This document shows, piece by piece, positions 8,520 to 17,494 of a stretch of DNA of 64,000 bases. Position 1 is the first letter of the stretch. Each line of letters opens with the position of its first letter. The notes under the pieces were generated by a model. It was not told the origin of the DNA and made no database searches. It worked only from the letters and a program-made list of their open reading frames with translations. Location of the stretch: contig NC_008786.1 of NCBI RefSeq assembly GCF_000015565.1, positions 4,762,501 through 4,826,500 of the forward strand, in the 5' to 3' direction. A program made the translations under genes and the position numbers. The stretch comes from Verminephrobacter eiseniae EF01-2. GTDB lineage: Bacteria; Pseudomonadota; Gammaproteobacteria; Burkholderiales; Burkholderiaceae_C.

Positions 8520-9772
8520 GCGCCGCCCGGCCGCCCGAAGGCGCTCATACCGTAGCCGGAGGCGAAGGTGTTCCATCCTTCGCCGCCCGGCCGCCCGAAG
8601 GCGCTCATACCGCAGCCGGAGGCGAAGGTATTCCATCGATCGCCGCCCGGCCGCCCGAAGGTGCTCATACCGCAGCCGAAGGCGAAGGTATTCCATCGAT
8701 CGCCGCCCGGCCGCCCGAAGGCGCTCGCACCGTAGCCGAAGGCGAAGGTACCCCGGTGAGCGCGTCTGCAATGGCCTTCACGCCCGGCCCGCTCGTGCGC
8801 GCCAAGGACTGGCTGGTGCGCCGGCCCTCGGCCTTCACGCTGCTGCTGATCGTGGCGCTGTGCGCGGTGGTGGGCGGCATCAACCCGGTCTTTTTCCAGA
8901 TGTCGAATCTGTTCGACATGGCGCGCGCCTGCGTGGTGGTCGGCCTGTTCGCGCTGGGCGTGCTGATCGTGCTGGCGGCGGGCGGGCTGGACGTGTCGTT
9001 CACCGCCATCGCGGCGCTGTGCATGTACGCGATCACCAAGGCCGTGCTGCGCTACGCGCCGGGCACGCCGATCGCGGTGATTTTGCTGGCCGGCGCCGTC
9101 GGCGGCGCGCTGCTGGGCGCGCTCAACGGGCTGCTGGTGCATGCGCTGCAAACCCCGTCGCTGATCGTGACCATCGGCACACAGTACCTGTACCGGGGCC
9201 TGCTGCTGACCTTCGTCGGGACCTCGCTGTTCATGAACATCCCGGCCTCGATGGAAGCCTTTGGCACGCTGGCGCTGATCGACCGGGTGTCGGCGCAGGG
9301 CACGCGCTCGGTGCTGCCGGCCTTCGTGCTGGTGCTGGCGGCGGCGGCGGCGCTGACCTGGTGGCTGCTCAACCGCACGCTCATGGGCCGCGCGGTGTTC
9401 GCGATCGGCGGCAGCCTGTCGATCGCGCAGCGGCTGGGCTATCGACTGCGCACGGTGCAGGTGTTCGTGTTCGCCTATGCCGGCCTGCTGGCGGGCGTGG
9501 CCGGCATCGTGCATGTATCGAGCAACCGCATGGCCAGCCCGTTCGATCTGCACGGCATGGAGCTCGACGTGATCGCCGCCGTGATCCTGGGCGGCGCGCG
9601 CATCACCGGCGGCAACGGCACGGTGGCGGGCACGCTGCTGGGCGTGGTGCTGGTCACGCTGGTCAACAACGTGCTGATCCTGGTCGGCGTGCCAAGCACC
9701 TGGCAGAAGGTGATCGTCGGCAGCTTCATCGTGCTGGCCGGCGCGTTCTTTGCCATCCGCCGTTCGCGTTGA
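8516..9772 (+). CDS. Sugar-type ABC transporter permease, second (RbsC/LsrD family)
   Basis: Inner-membrane permease, 418 residues from the ATG at 8516. Residues ~1-82 are four 20-residue copies of AARPPEGAHTAAEGEGIPSI and contain no membrane segment. The permease proper starts near 'PLVRAKDWLVRRPSAF'. It shows about eight to ten hydrophobic segments, the 'LAAGGLDVSFTAIAALCMYA' stretch of CUT2 permeases, and a C-terminal GGARITGGNGTVAGTLLG motif. Members of the family are usually ~320-340 residues, so the excess is the repeat. The true initiation site might lie after the repeat (for example ATG at 8770), but the ATGA overlap with the ATPase gene favours 8516. Confidence 0.88.
   Translation: MSAARPPEGAHTVAGGEGVPSFAARPPEGAHTAAGGEGIPSIAARPPEGAHTAAEGEGIPSIAARPPEGARTVAEGEGTPVSASAMAFTPGPLVRAKDWLVRRPSAFTLLLIVALCAVVGGINPVFFQMSNLFDMARACVVVGLFALGVLIVLAAGGLDVSFTAIAALCMYAITKAVLRYAPGTPIAVILLAGAVGGALLGALNGLLVHALQTPSLIVTIGTQYLYRGLLLTFVGTSLFMNIPASMEAFGTLALIDRVSAQGTRSVLPAFVLVLAAAAALTWWLLNRTLMGRAVFAIGGSLSIAQRLGYRLRTVQVFVFAYAGLLAGVAGIVHVSSNRMASPFDLHGMELDVIAAVILGGARITGGNGTVAGTLLGVVLVTLVNNVLILVGVPSTWQKVIVGSFIVLAGAFFAIRRSR
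8517..8760 (+). repeat. 60-bp palindromic coding repeat, four tandem units
   Basis: Four head-to-tail units of exactly 60 bp (8521, 8581, 8641, 8701), differing by only a few bases. Each contains GAGCGCC-like and GGCGCTC ends around GCCCGGCCGCCCGAA, followed by a spacer with GGCGAAGGT. The period is a multiple of three, so the unit is translated in frame as AARPPEGAHTAAEGEGIPSI. The same element, on the opposite strand, opens the unrelated permease gene at 835-938. Confidence 0.9.
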
Positions 9773-9919
9773 GCGCAACCCTGCCGCAGCGCATCCGATG
9801 CGGCGCGAAACATCGGGCAACGGCCGCTGAAGGAACATGCCCGCACCACCCGCACACCCGCACCGGCGGCGGTGCCTGCGGCGGCGCGGGCAGGACCGGG
9901 GTTCGAGCGCCGCGCCGGA

Positions 9920-11317
9920 TCAGTTCACCAACACCGCGCCCGCCGTTTTGTGGCTGGCGCTGTCGACCAAAATCAGCGACCCCGGCACGCGCGCCTGCTG
10001 GAACGGCATGGTCGGCAGGGCTTCTTGCAATTGCAGGTCGACATGGCCGATGGCGTTCGGGCCTAGCTGTGTGGCTGGTTCTTCGGCCAGGGTGTCGATG
10101 TCGAGTTTGTGCAGCACGGCCCGGACCTTGGCCTTGACCCAGCGGTGGCCATGCAGCGCCCAGTACACGCGGCCGGCCACCAGCGGCTCGTCGTCGAGCC
10201 AGGCCACCGTGGTGCGCAGTTCGCGGCGAGGGGGCCAGGCGGGTGCGCAGGCCGGGTCGGTTGCGGCGGTGGCAGGGGCGGATACCGGCGTGGCAGGCGT
10301 GGCAGGCGCGGGCGCTACGGACATGGGGGCCGCCAGTATCCAGTCACCGCGCGAGACATCCAACTCGCGGTCGAGGATGATGCCGGCGCTGCGGCCGGCC
10401 AGCGCAGGGCCGGGGCGGCGGGCATGGTCCAGCACCTGGGCCACCGTGGCCGATTGGCCGCTCGGGAAAATCTGCACCGCGCTGCCCGGCGCCACGCTGC
10501 CCGTGGCTACACGGCCCCAGAAGATGCGCCGGCCACGGGAGATGTCGGACGATGCCGGGTTCTTCTCGACCCACTGCACCGGCAAGGACAGCGGCAGACC
10601 GGTATCGGCCGGGGTGTTGGGCAGCGCCTCGAGCACTTGCAGCAGCGTCGGGCCGGCGTAGCCGCACCAACCCGGATGCGCGTCCACCACGTTCCAGCCC
10701 TCGAGGGCCGACAGCGGCACCGCAGCGCCCATGTCCATGCCTGCGGCCTGGGCGAAGCGGGCCAGCGCTCCCTGGATATGCCGGTAGGCCAGGGCCGGGT
10801 CTGCCACCGCGTCGAGCTTGTTCACGGCAAAGACCAGCGAGTGCACGCGCAGCAGATGGGCCAGCAAGGCGTGGCGGCGGGTTTGCGGCAGCAAGGCCAG
10901 TTGCGGGTTTTGCCAGTCGAGCTTGCTGGCGTCCACCAGCACCACGGCGGCGTCGGCACTGCTGGCGGCGGTGACCATGTTGCGCGTGTACTGCTCGTGG
11001 CCGGGCGCGTCGCCAATGATGAACTTGCGCTCCTCGGTGGCGAAGTAGCGGTAGGCCACGTCGATGGTGATGCCCTGCTCGCGTTCTGCCGACAGGCCGT
11101 CGGTCAGCAAGGCCAGGTCGGTCTGGCCGCCACGCTGCACGCCGGCCAGATGGTCTTGCAGCACGGCGCGGCTGTCCAGCAGCAAGCGGCCGATCAGCGT
11201 GCTCTTGCCATCGTCGACGCTGCCGCAGGTGATGAACTTCAGCGCCGAGGGCGGCACATCGTGGCCACTGGTGCGCGACCGATCTCCATCAGCAGATATC
11301 AAATCGATAGTGCTCAT
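9920..11317 (-). CDS. cysN: Sulfate adenylyltransferase, GTPase subunit CysN
   Basis: Large subunit of ATP sulfurylase: its GTP hydrolysis drives adenylation of sulfate to APS by CysD. The 465 residues start at the ATG at 11317, which shares one base with the cysD stop (TGATG). G1 is GSVDDGKST (about residue 30), G3 DAPGHEQYTRNM and G4 NKLD, all as in EF-Tu-like CysN. No CysC kinase domain is fused. An alanine/proline/threonine run (about 10252-10320, 'APATPATPVSAPATAATDP') interrupts the C-terminal beta-barrel region and is absent from typical CysN. Last gene of the cys operon; converges on the ABC permease. Confidence 0.95.
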   Translation of the reverse strand: MSTIDLISADGDRSRTSGHDVPPSALKFITCGSVDDGKSTLIGRLLLDSRAVLQDHLAGVQRGGQTDLALLTDGLSAEREQGITIDVAYRYFATEERKFIIGDAPGHEQYTRNMVTAASSADAAVVLVDASKLDWQNPQLALLPQTRRHALLAHLLRVHSLVFAVNKLDAVADPALAYRHIQGALARFAQAAGMDMGAAVPLSALEGWNVVDAHPGWCGYAGPTLLQVLEALPNTPADTGLPLSLPVQWVEKNPASSDISRGRRIFWGRVATGSVAPGSAVQIFPSGQSATVAQVLDHARRPGPALAGRSAGIILDRELDVSRGDWILAAPMSVAPAPATPATPVSAPATAATDPACAPAWPPRRELRTTVAWLDDEPLVAGRVYWALHGHRWVKAKVRAVLHKLDIDTLAEEPATQLGPNAIGHVDLQLQEALPTMPFQQARVPGSLILVDSASHKTAGAVLVN

Positions 11318-12279
11318 CAGAAATACCCGTCCTTTTTGCGCTTTTCCATCGACGCCTCGCTGGTCTGGTCGTCCATGCGGGTGGCGCCGCGTTCGCTCAT
11401 GTCGGCGGCCAGGGTTTCGAGCACGATGTCGGCGGCCGTGGCGGCCCGGCTTTCCACCGGGCAGGTGCAACTGATGTCGCCCACGGTGCGAAAGCGCACC
11501 TGGCGCAGTTCGATCTGCTCGCCGGCGCGCGCCGGGGTCAGCGCGGTCACCGGCACCCACAGGCCCTTGCGCTGCACCACCTGGCGCGGGTGCGTGTAGT
11601 ACAGCGCGGGCAGCGCGATGCGCTCGCGGGCGATGTATTGCCAGACATCGAGCTCGGTCCAGTTGCTGATCGGGAACACGCGAAAATGCTCGCCCGGTTG
11701 CAGCCGGGTGTTGAACAGCGTCCACAGCTCGGGGCGCTGGGCCTTGGGCTGCCATTGGCCGAAGCTGTCGCGGTGCGAGAAGATGCGCTCCTTGGCGCGG
11801 GCTTTTTCTTCATCGCGGCGGGCGCCGCCGAGCAAGGCGTCGAAGCCGAACTCCTCGATCGCTTCGAGCAGCGTGACCGACTGGTGCACGTTGCGCGACT
11901 CGCCAGGGTGGGCCAGGCGCACGCTGCCACGGGCCATCGAATCCTCGACGCTGCGCACGATCAGTTCGGCGCCCAGTTCCCGGGCGCGCAGGTCGCGGAA
12001 ATCGGTCACCTCCGGGAAATTGTGGCCGGTATCGATCATCAGCAGCGGGTAAGGGATGCCGCAGCCGCCGTCGGCCCTGGTGCCGAAGGCTTTTTCGGCG
12101 CAGCGCAGCATGACCAGCGAGTCCTTGCCGCCGGAAAACAGCAGCGCCGGCCGCTCGAAGGCGGCGGCCACCTCGCGCAGGATGAAGATGGTTTCTTCCT
12201 CCAGCGCATCGAGGTGCGCATCGCTGAGTCGATGGCGCTGGCTCGGCAGCAGCGCGGCGGTGTCGGTGCGGGCATTCAT
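11317..12279 (-). CDS. cysD: Sulfate adenylyltransferase, subunit CysD
   Basis: Small, catalytic subunit of ATP sulfurylase (APS synthesis, cytoplasm), 320 residues. The ATP pyrophosphatase loop SGGKDSLVML is near residue 48. Further family marks are IDTGHNFPEVTDFRD, GARRDEEKARAKERIFS and the C-terminal TCPVES-to-KRKKDGYF ending typical of CysD. The start at 12279 (MNARTDTAALLPSQRHRLS) overlaps the cysH stop by four bases. It works as a heterodimer with CysN directly downstream. Confidence 0.96.
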   Translation of the reverse strand: MNARTDTAALLPSQRHRLSDAHLDALEEETIFILREVAAAFERPALLFSGGKDSLVMLRCAEKAFGTRADGGCGIPYPLLMIDTGHNFPEVTDFRDLRARELGAELIVRSVEDSMARGSVRLAHPGESRNVHQSVTLLEAIEEFGFDALLGGARRDEEKARAKERIFSHRDSFGQWQPKAQRPELWTLFNTRLQPGEHFRVFPISNWTELDVWQYIARERIALPALYYTHPRQVVQRKGLWVPVTALTPARAGEQIELRQVRFRTVGDISCTCPVESRAATAADIVLETLAADMSERGATRMDDQTSEASMEKRKKDGYF

Positions 12280-13160
12280 GGCAGGGCTTTCTGTCGGGTG
12301 ACCGTCGGTGTGTCTGGCTTGGCGTGCAGCCCGCATTCCTTGGCCGATTCTTGCTCCCACCACCAGCGGCCGGAGCGCAAATCCTCGCCCAGGCTGATGG
12401 CCCGGGTGCAGGGCGCGCAGCCGATGCTGGGGTAGAACCGGTCGTGCAGCGGGTTGTAGTCCACGCCGTGGGTGGCGATGTAATGCCACAGGTCGCCCCA
12501 GGTCCAATGGGCCAGCGGGATGAACTTGGTCAGGCCGGCGCTGCCGCGATGGCCGCCGGCACCAGCGGCACCAGCAGTACCAGCGGCGCTATCGGCACCG
12601 TCGGCGCCGTCAACGCCATCGGCAGCCACCTCGGACAGGTCGATCAGCGGCATGTCGGCGCGGGCGCCGGACTGCTCGCGGCGCAGGCCGGTGATCCAGG
12701 CGCTTTTGCCGGCCAGCGCACGCGCCAGCGGCTCCAGCTTGCGGATGCCGCAGCAGGACTTGCGCAAAGCCATGCTCCGGTACATCGCATCCTGCCCGTG
12801 GCTGCGGATGAAGTGCATCACCGCCCCGGTCTCGGGCCGGTACGGCGTGACCGGCGCGCGCGAACCGGCCTGGGTGCGCTCCAGCAGCGCCAGCGTTTCG
12901 GTGTGCAGCGCGCCGGTTTCCAGCACGAAGATCGGAATGTCCAGTTGCAGCGCGTTGATCAGGTGGGTGATGACCACATCCTCGGCGCCCAGGCTGGACG
13001 CCTGCGTGACGGCATCGGCGCCCAGCGCCGCCGCCTGGCGCAACAGCGCCTGCGTTTGGGCCAGTTTGGCGTCGAACGTGGCGCTGGCGCGGGCATACAG
13101 CGCGGTGGCCTTGGCCGGCGGCTGGCCCCGATCGGTGAGGCTGGAACGACTGGCCATCAT
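12276..13160 (-). CDS. cysH: Assimilatory APS/PAPS reductase CysH
   Basis: Thioredoxin-dependent reductase giving sulfite. The 294 residues contain SSLGAEDVVI, a double cysteine in KSCCGIRKLEPL (about residue 131) and CAPCTRAI near residue 246. These paired cysteines are the [4Fe-4S] ligands of APS-reducing (rather than PAPS-only) enzymes, which fits the absence of cysC nearby. A glycine/alanine insertion (GVDGADGADSAAGTAGAAGA region, 12549-12623) sits between LSEVAAD and LTKFIPLAHW and looks like a simple-sequence expansion. The start is MM at 13160, overlapping the DUF934 stop by four bases. Confidence 0.93.
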   Translation of the reverse strand: MMASRSSLTDRGQPPAKATALYARASATFDAKLAQTQALLRQAAALGADAVTQASSLGAEDVVITHLINALQLDIPIFVLETGALHTETLALLERTQAGSRAPVTPYRPETGAVMHFIRSHGQDAMYRSMALRKSCCGIRKLEPLARALAGKSAWITGLRREQSGARADMPLIDLSEVAADGVDGADGADSAAGTAGAAGAGGHRGSAGLTKFIPLAHWTWGDLWHYIATHGVDYNPLHDRFYPSIGCAPCTRAISLGEDLRSGRWWWEQESAKECGLHAKPDTPTVTRQKALP

Positions 13161-13540
13161 GCGCCCCGCGCCAACTGCGGCTGGCCGTTCAGCGCGTCGC
13201 CCTGGTAGAAACCGGGAAACAGGCTGAACTGGCGCCGGGCGTCGGCCGCATCCACCCCGGCGCGCAGCACGGCGCACGAAAAGCCGGTGCGCCGCATTTG
13301 CAGCAACTGGTCGATCAGCACCTCGCCGGTGGCGCGGATCTCGCCCCGAAAGCCCCGGCGGCGGCGCAGCAGATAGGCTTGGCTGAACGCGCGGCCATCG
13401 GTAAAGCTGGGGAAATGCAGGTCTACGCGCTCCACGCCATCGAGCGGCAGCGCCAGGGCATTGGCATCGTTGGCCAGGGCCACGCTGCGCGGGTCGCCCT
13501 CGGCGGGGGGCTGGTGGTCTTGGTGGCTGAGTATTTTCAT
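13157..13540 (-). CDS. DUF934 protein of the sulfite reduction operon
   Basis: 127-residue protein (start MKILSHQDHQPPAEGDPRS at 13540) of the DUF934 family, which in proteobacteria sits between cysI and cysH. The conserved middle reads ERVDLHFPSFTDGRAFS then LLRRRRGFRGEIRATGEV, and the end has RRQFSLFPGFYQGD. No catalytic motif is known to me and no membrane segment is visible. Position between sulfite reductase and APS reductase, with a four-base overlap with cysH, argues for a role in sulfite reduction, for instance electron delivery or cofactor handling. That role is inference. Confidence 0.88.
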   Translation of the reverse strand: MKILSHQDHQPPAEGDPRSVALANDANALALPLDGVERVDLHFPSFTDGRAFSQAYLLRRRRGFRGEIRATGEVLIDQLLQMRRTGFSCAVLRAGVDAADARRQFSLFPGFYQGDALNGQPQLARGA

Positions 13541-13613
13541 CGGGCTCGCAGGTGCTGAGGTCAGCGCAGGGGTCAGGGGGAATGCCGGGGGTGCGGGTGC
13601 GCGCCAGATGCGC

Positions 13614-15395
13614 TCAGGCCATGGCCAGCGCGTCTTGGTGGCGGGCCGACTTGGCCGCTTGTTTGAAAGGCTCCAGGCCCGCGCGGCGCACGGTGGACTG
13701 AAAGCCCTCGCCATGCTCGCGCAGCGCGCGGTAGGTGTGCAGCACCGCCTCGATCACATCGGGCACCTCGGCGGCCGAGAACGACGGGCCAATCACCCTG
13801 CCGGCGCTGGCCGGGCCGGACGCATCGGAACCATCCGAGCCGCCGAGCGTGACCTGGTACCACTCCTGGCCGTCCTTGTCCACGCCCAGAATGCCGATAT
13901 GGCCGCTGTGGTGGTGGCCGCAACTGTTGATGCAGCCGCTGATGTGCAGGTCGATCGGGCCGATGTCCTCGAGCTCGTCCAGGTCCTGGTAGCGCTGGGT
14001 GATGGCCTCGGCAATCGGCAGCGAGCGGGCATTGGCCAGCGCGCAAAAGTCGCCACCGGGGCAGGCAATCATGTCGGTGAGCAACTGCACATTGGCACTG
14101 GCCAGGCCCAGGGAGCGCGCTTGCTGCCACAGCGCGAACAGGCGGCTGGCAGGCACCCAGGGCAGCAATATGTTCTGCTCATGCGTCACGCGCGCTTCGC
14201 CTGCCGAATACTGGTCCACCAGATCGGCCAAGGCCAGCAACTGCGCGCTGCTGGCGTCGCCGGGCGCCTGGCCGGGGCGCTTGAACGAGAGCGTCACGGC
14301 GCGCAGTTGCGGATTGCGGTGCGCATGCACATTGCGCCGCAGCCAGCGGCCAAAGGCCGGGTGCTCGGCCGCAAGGGCCGACAGCCTGGCCTGGAGCACG
14401 GCCGGGTCGGCCTCGGGCTGCGTGGCCAGCACCGGCGCGACGAAGCAGGCGGCCACGCGGTCGAACTCGGCCTGGGAAATGGTGTGGGGGCCGCCGTCGA
14501 TCTCGACGATCTGGCGGAACTCCTCCTCCACATCGTCGATGTACTGCTGGCCCTCGGCCTTGACCAGAATCTTGATGCGCGCCTTGTACTTGTTGTCGCG
14601 GCGGCCACGGGCGTTGTACACGCGCACGATGGCCTCGATGTAATTCATGATCTGCTGCCACGGCAAAAACCCGCGGATCACCGTCGCAATCAGCGGCGTG
14701 CGCCCCATGCCGCCGCCCACCAGCACCTTGAAGCCGATCTCGCCCGCCCCGTTGCGCACCAGATGCAGGCCGATATCGTGCCAGCCCGTCGCAGCGCGGT
14801 CATCGCTGGCGCCGCTGACCGCGATCTTGAACTTGCGCGGCAAAAAAGCGAACTCGGGGTGCAGCGTGCTCCACTGGCGCAGGATTTCGGCGTAAGGGCG
14901 GGGGTCTACGACTTCATCGACCGCCACCCCCGCCAGCGCGTCGGTAGTGGTATTGCGGATGCAGTTGCCGCTGGTCTGTATGCCGTGCATGTCGACGCTG
15001 GCCAGCAGGTCCATCACCTCGGCGCTGTCGGCCAGCGCGATCCAGTTGAACTGCACATTGGTGCGGGTGGTGAAATGGGCGCAGTTTTTCGGCAAAAACA
15101 GGGTGCCGAGCTTGCCCTGCCCCTGCATCGCGGCCTGGTACACATCCGCTTGCGGCTCATCGTAGTCCCGCGCGATGCGCGCGAGCATGCGCAACTGGCG
15201 GCTGGCGATCTCGCCATACGGCACGGCCACGCGCAGCATCGGCGCATAGCGCTGCACATACCAGCCGTTTTGCAAGCGCAAGGGGCGAAAGTCGTCTTCA
15301 CTGAGCAGGCCAGCCTGCCAGCGCCCGAGCTGGTCGCGAAACTGCCGGGCGCGCTGCTGCACGAATTGCTTGTCGAATGCGGTGTACTGGTACAT
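13614..15395 (-). CDS. cysI: Sulfite reductase, hemoprotein CysI
   Basis: Siroheme/[4Fe-4S] reductase converting sulfite to sulfide, 593 residues from ATG at 15395 (MYQYTAFDKQFVQQRARQF). The siroheme-cluster ligands appear as ACPGGDFC (about residue 443) and SGCINSCGHHHSGHIG (about 488). TSGNCIRNTTTDALAG is the usual N-terminal half motif. A short Gly/Ser/Asp run (GGSDGSDASGPASAG) lies near 13830. It is the first gene of cysI-DUF934-cysH-cysD-cysN. A 73-base gap separates it from DUF934, the only real gap in the set. No separate flavoprotein subunit (cysJ) is nearby. Confidence 0.95.
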   Translation of the reverse strand: MYQYTAFDKQFVQQRARQFRDQLGRWQAGLLSEDDFRPLRLQNGWYVQRYAPMLRVAVPYGEIASRQLRMLARIARDYDEPQADVYQAAMQGQGKLGTLFLPKNCAHFTTRTNVQFNWIALADSAEVMDLLASVDMHGIQTSGNCIRNTTTDALAGVAVDEVVDPRPYAEILRQWSTLHPEFAFLPRKFKIAVSGASDDRAATGWHDIGLHLVRNGAGEIGFKVLVGGGMGRTPLIATVIRGFLPWQQIMNYIEAIVRVYNARGRRDNKYKARIKILVKAEGQQYIDDVEEEFRQIVEIDGGPHTISQAEFDRVAACFVAPVLATQPEADPAVLQARLSALAAEHPAFGRWLRRNVHAHRNPQLRAVTLSFKRPGQAPGDASSAQLLALADLVDQYSAGEARVTHEQNILLPWVPASRLFALWQQARSLGLASANVQLLTDMIACPGGDFCALANARSLPIAEAITQRYQDLDELEDIGPIDLHISGCINSCGHHHSGHIGILGVDKDGQEWYQVTLGGSDGSDASGPASAGRVIGPSFSAAEVPDVIEAVLHTYRALREHGEGFQSTVRRAGLEPFKQAAKSARHQDALAMA

Positions 15396-15460
15396 GGAAT
15401 CACGGTATCGGTTGGGCGCCCACCCGGGCGAGGGCAAGCCCGGCGGTGCGGGGGAGCATG

Positions 15461-15528
15461 GCGGCGAATGTAGAGGGCTTGTTTATGGAAGCAAACTATT
15501 ATTTCTTGCTGCCGTTATTCGTATTGGC
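15461..15528 (-). promoter_or_regulatory. AT-rich promoter region of the cys operon
   Basis: An AT-rich island lies between lysE-type gene and cysI in an otherwise GC-rich neighbourhood. On the minus strand it contains runs such as GCTTATAAGCC, AATACGAATAACGG and GAAATAATAGTTTGC within 60-130 bases of the cysI start. It is the natural place for the operon promoter and a CysB-type activator site, but I cannot assign a precise box. Confidence 0.4.
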
Positions 15529-16167
15529 TTATAAGCAATCAGTGCAGACCAGTCCCAGCGCCAGCACGACCATGGTCAGGGCGATCACGCTGTCCAGAAT
15601 CCGCCAGGCCAGCGCGGTCGCAAACACCGGCGCCAGCCAGCGTGCGCCATAGCCCAGCGCAACGAACCACAGCACGCTGGCCAGCGTGGCACCGGCGGCA
15701 AAGCCGGCGCGGGCCGTCGGGTCGTAGGGGCTGGCGATGGTGCCGAGCAGCAAGACGGTGTCCAGATACACATGCGGATTGAGCCAGGTCAGCGCCAATG
15801 CCGTCAGCAGCACCCGGGCCCGGGCGCCGGCAGCACTGCCGGCGTCGGCGGCGCCCGACGGCATGGCCTGCGGGCGACAGACGCGCACCGCTGTCTTGAG
15901 CGCGTAGAGCAGCAGGAATGCCGCCCCCAGCCAGCGCGCACCCCAGGCCAGCATCGGGTGCGCGGCCAGCGCCACGCCCACCCCCCAGACCCCGGCCTGT
16001 ATCAGCAGCGCGTCCGACAGCGCGCACACCAGCACCACCCCCGGCACCTGCTCACGCCGCAGCCCTTGGCGCAGCACGAAAGCGTTCTGGGCGCCGATGG
16101 CGATGATCAGCATGGCCCCGGACGTGAAGCCGTGGACGATGGCCTGAAGGACATTCAGCGCGCCCAT
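15529..16167 (-). CDS. LysE/ArgO family amino-acid exporter
   Basis: Inner-membrane exporter of 212 residues with about six hydrophobic segments. Family marks are GAMLIIAIGAQNAFVLRQGL in the first segment, ALSDALLIQAGVWGVG, and ALTWLNPHVYLDTVLLLG, which closely follows LysE/ArgO (lysine or arginine export). It begins one base after the stop of alr, so both are probably cotranscribed. Its substrate in this organism is not determined by sequence. Confidence 0.9.
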   Translation of the reverse strand: MGALNVLQAIVHGFTSGAMLIIAIGAQNAFVLRQGLRREQVPGVVLVCALSDALLIQAGVWGVGVALAAHPMLAWGARWLGAAFLLLYALKTAVRVCRPQAMPSGAADAGSAAGARARVLLTALALTWLNPHVYLDTVLLLGTIASPYDPTARAGFAAGATLASVLWFVALGYGARWLAPVFATALAWRILDSVIALTMVVLALGLVCTDCL

Positions 16168-16168
16168 T

Positions 16169-17284
16169 TCAGGCGCGCCCGTCCAGCGTCACCGGCACCC
16201 GCTGCGCCAGCGCGCACATCAGCTCATAGCCCAGGGTGCCACCCGCCTGCGCCACTTCGTCGATCGACAGCACAGCGCCGCTGCTGGCGCGCCCCCAGAG
16301 CGTGACCTCGCTGCCAAAGCCCGGTTGCAGGCCGGCTCGTTGCAGCGGCGTGAGGTCCACGGTCAGCATGTCCATGCTCACCCGCCCGACGACGCGGGTG
16401 CGTATGCCATCCACCAGCACCGGCGTGCCGGTGCCGCAATGCAATGGGTAGCCGTCGGCATACCCGCAGGCGGCCACGCCGATCGCCATCGGCCCCGGGG
16501 CCACGAAGCGCGCGCCATAGCCCACCGTGTCGCCGGCCTGCAACTGCTGCACGCCAATCAGGCGGGTGGCCAGCGTCATGGCCGGTTGCAGGCCCCAGTG
16601 GCCGGCGTCGTGCCCGGGAAAATCGGGGGCACTGCCATACAGCACGATGCCGGCGCGCACCCAGTCGGCACGCACGCTGGCGTCGGCCGCATGGCGCAGG
16701 GTGGCCGCGCTGTTGCACAGGCTGCGCGCGCCGGGCAGGTCTTGCGTGGCGCGCACGAACGCAGCCAATTGCGGCGCGATGCCGCGCGGGCCATCGGCGT
16801 CGCTGAAATGGGCCATGAGCGATATTTCGTCGACCTGCGCCAGCGCGCCCAGCCGCGCCCAGGCGCTGCGGTAGCGCTGCGGGGCAAAGCCCAGGCGGTT
16901 CATGCCCGCGTTCAGCTTCAAAAAGACATGCTGCGGCGCCTGGCTCCGGTGCGCGGCCAGCATGTCGATCTGCTCGTCGCAGTGCACGACATGCCACAGC
17001 CCCAGGCGCGAGCACAGTTCCAGATCGCGCGGCTCGAACACGCCTTCGAGCAGCAGGATCGGGCCGCGCCAGCCCAACCCGCGCAAACCCTGGGCCTCGG
17101 CCAAGTCCAGCAGCGCAAAGCCGTCAGCGCCGCGCAGACTCTCGAACACGCGCGCAATGCCATGCCCGTAGGCATTGGCCTTGACCACCGCCCAGACCTT
17201 GGCGTCGGGCACGGACTGGCGCACGCGCCGCAGGTTGGCCTGCAATGCGCTGCTGTGGATGCGAGCTTGTATCGGGCGTGGCAT
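16169..17284 (-). CDS. alr: Alanine racemase
   Basis: PLP enzyme converting L- to D-alanine for peptidoglycan. The 371 residues start [15 protein letters not shown] at 17284; an upstream start at 17431 is open but its translation is not conserved-looking. The PLP lysine is K35 in [21 protein letters not shown] and '[15 protein letters not shown]' are the C-terminal domain motifs carrying substrate-contacting residues, and [20 protein letters not shown] is the usual ending. Divergent from lplT with a ~210-base gap between the two genes. Confidence 0.95.
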   Translation of the reverse strand: MPRPIQARIHSSALQANLRRVRQSVPDAKVWAVVKANAYGHGIARVFESLRGADGFALLDLAEAQGLRGLGWRGPILLLEGVFEPRDLELCSRLGLWHVVHCDEQIDMLAAHRSQAPQHVFLKLNAGMNRLGFAPQRYRSAWARLGALAQVDEISLMAHFSDADGPRGIAPQLAAFVRATQDLPGARSLCNSAATLRHAADASVRADWVRAGIVLYGSAPDFPGHDAGHWGLQPAMTLATRLIGVQQLQAGDTVGYGARFVAPGPMAIGVAACGYADGYPLHCGTGTPVLVDGIRTRVVGRVSMDMLTVDLTPLQRAGLQPGFGSEVTLWGRASSGAVLSIDEVAQAGGTLGYELMCALAQRVPVTLDGRA

Positions 17285-17494
17285 GGGGACTTTCGCTGGC
17301 AAAGGCCAAGCCTCGTATTCTGGCATCGCCGCCATTGACCCGCGTGATATAACCGCCTGCCACTGGCTCCGGCAGCCACGGCAGCCACGCGACGGTGCAG
17401 CACGAGGCGGCCACGGTGGCGACAGTTCCATAACGATTTTTCACCCCCCATCCGACAGGTCATCAGCCAAGCTGCTGCAGCCACCAGCCATTCG

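Noticed and set aside
8517..8760. CRISPR-like array because of regular 60-bp repeats
   Set aside because: There are no unique spacers, the whole unit repeats, it is in frame with a permease, and no cas gene is present.
8255..9838. Minus-strand open frame opposite the sugar permease
   Set aside because: Low-complexity arginine/histidine/glutamine composition and no motif; the plus strand carries a clear permease and ATPase end.
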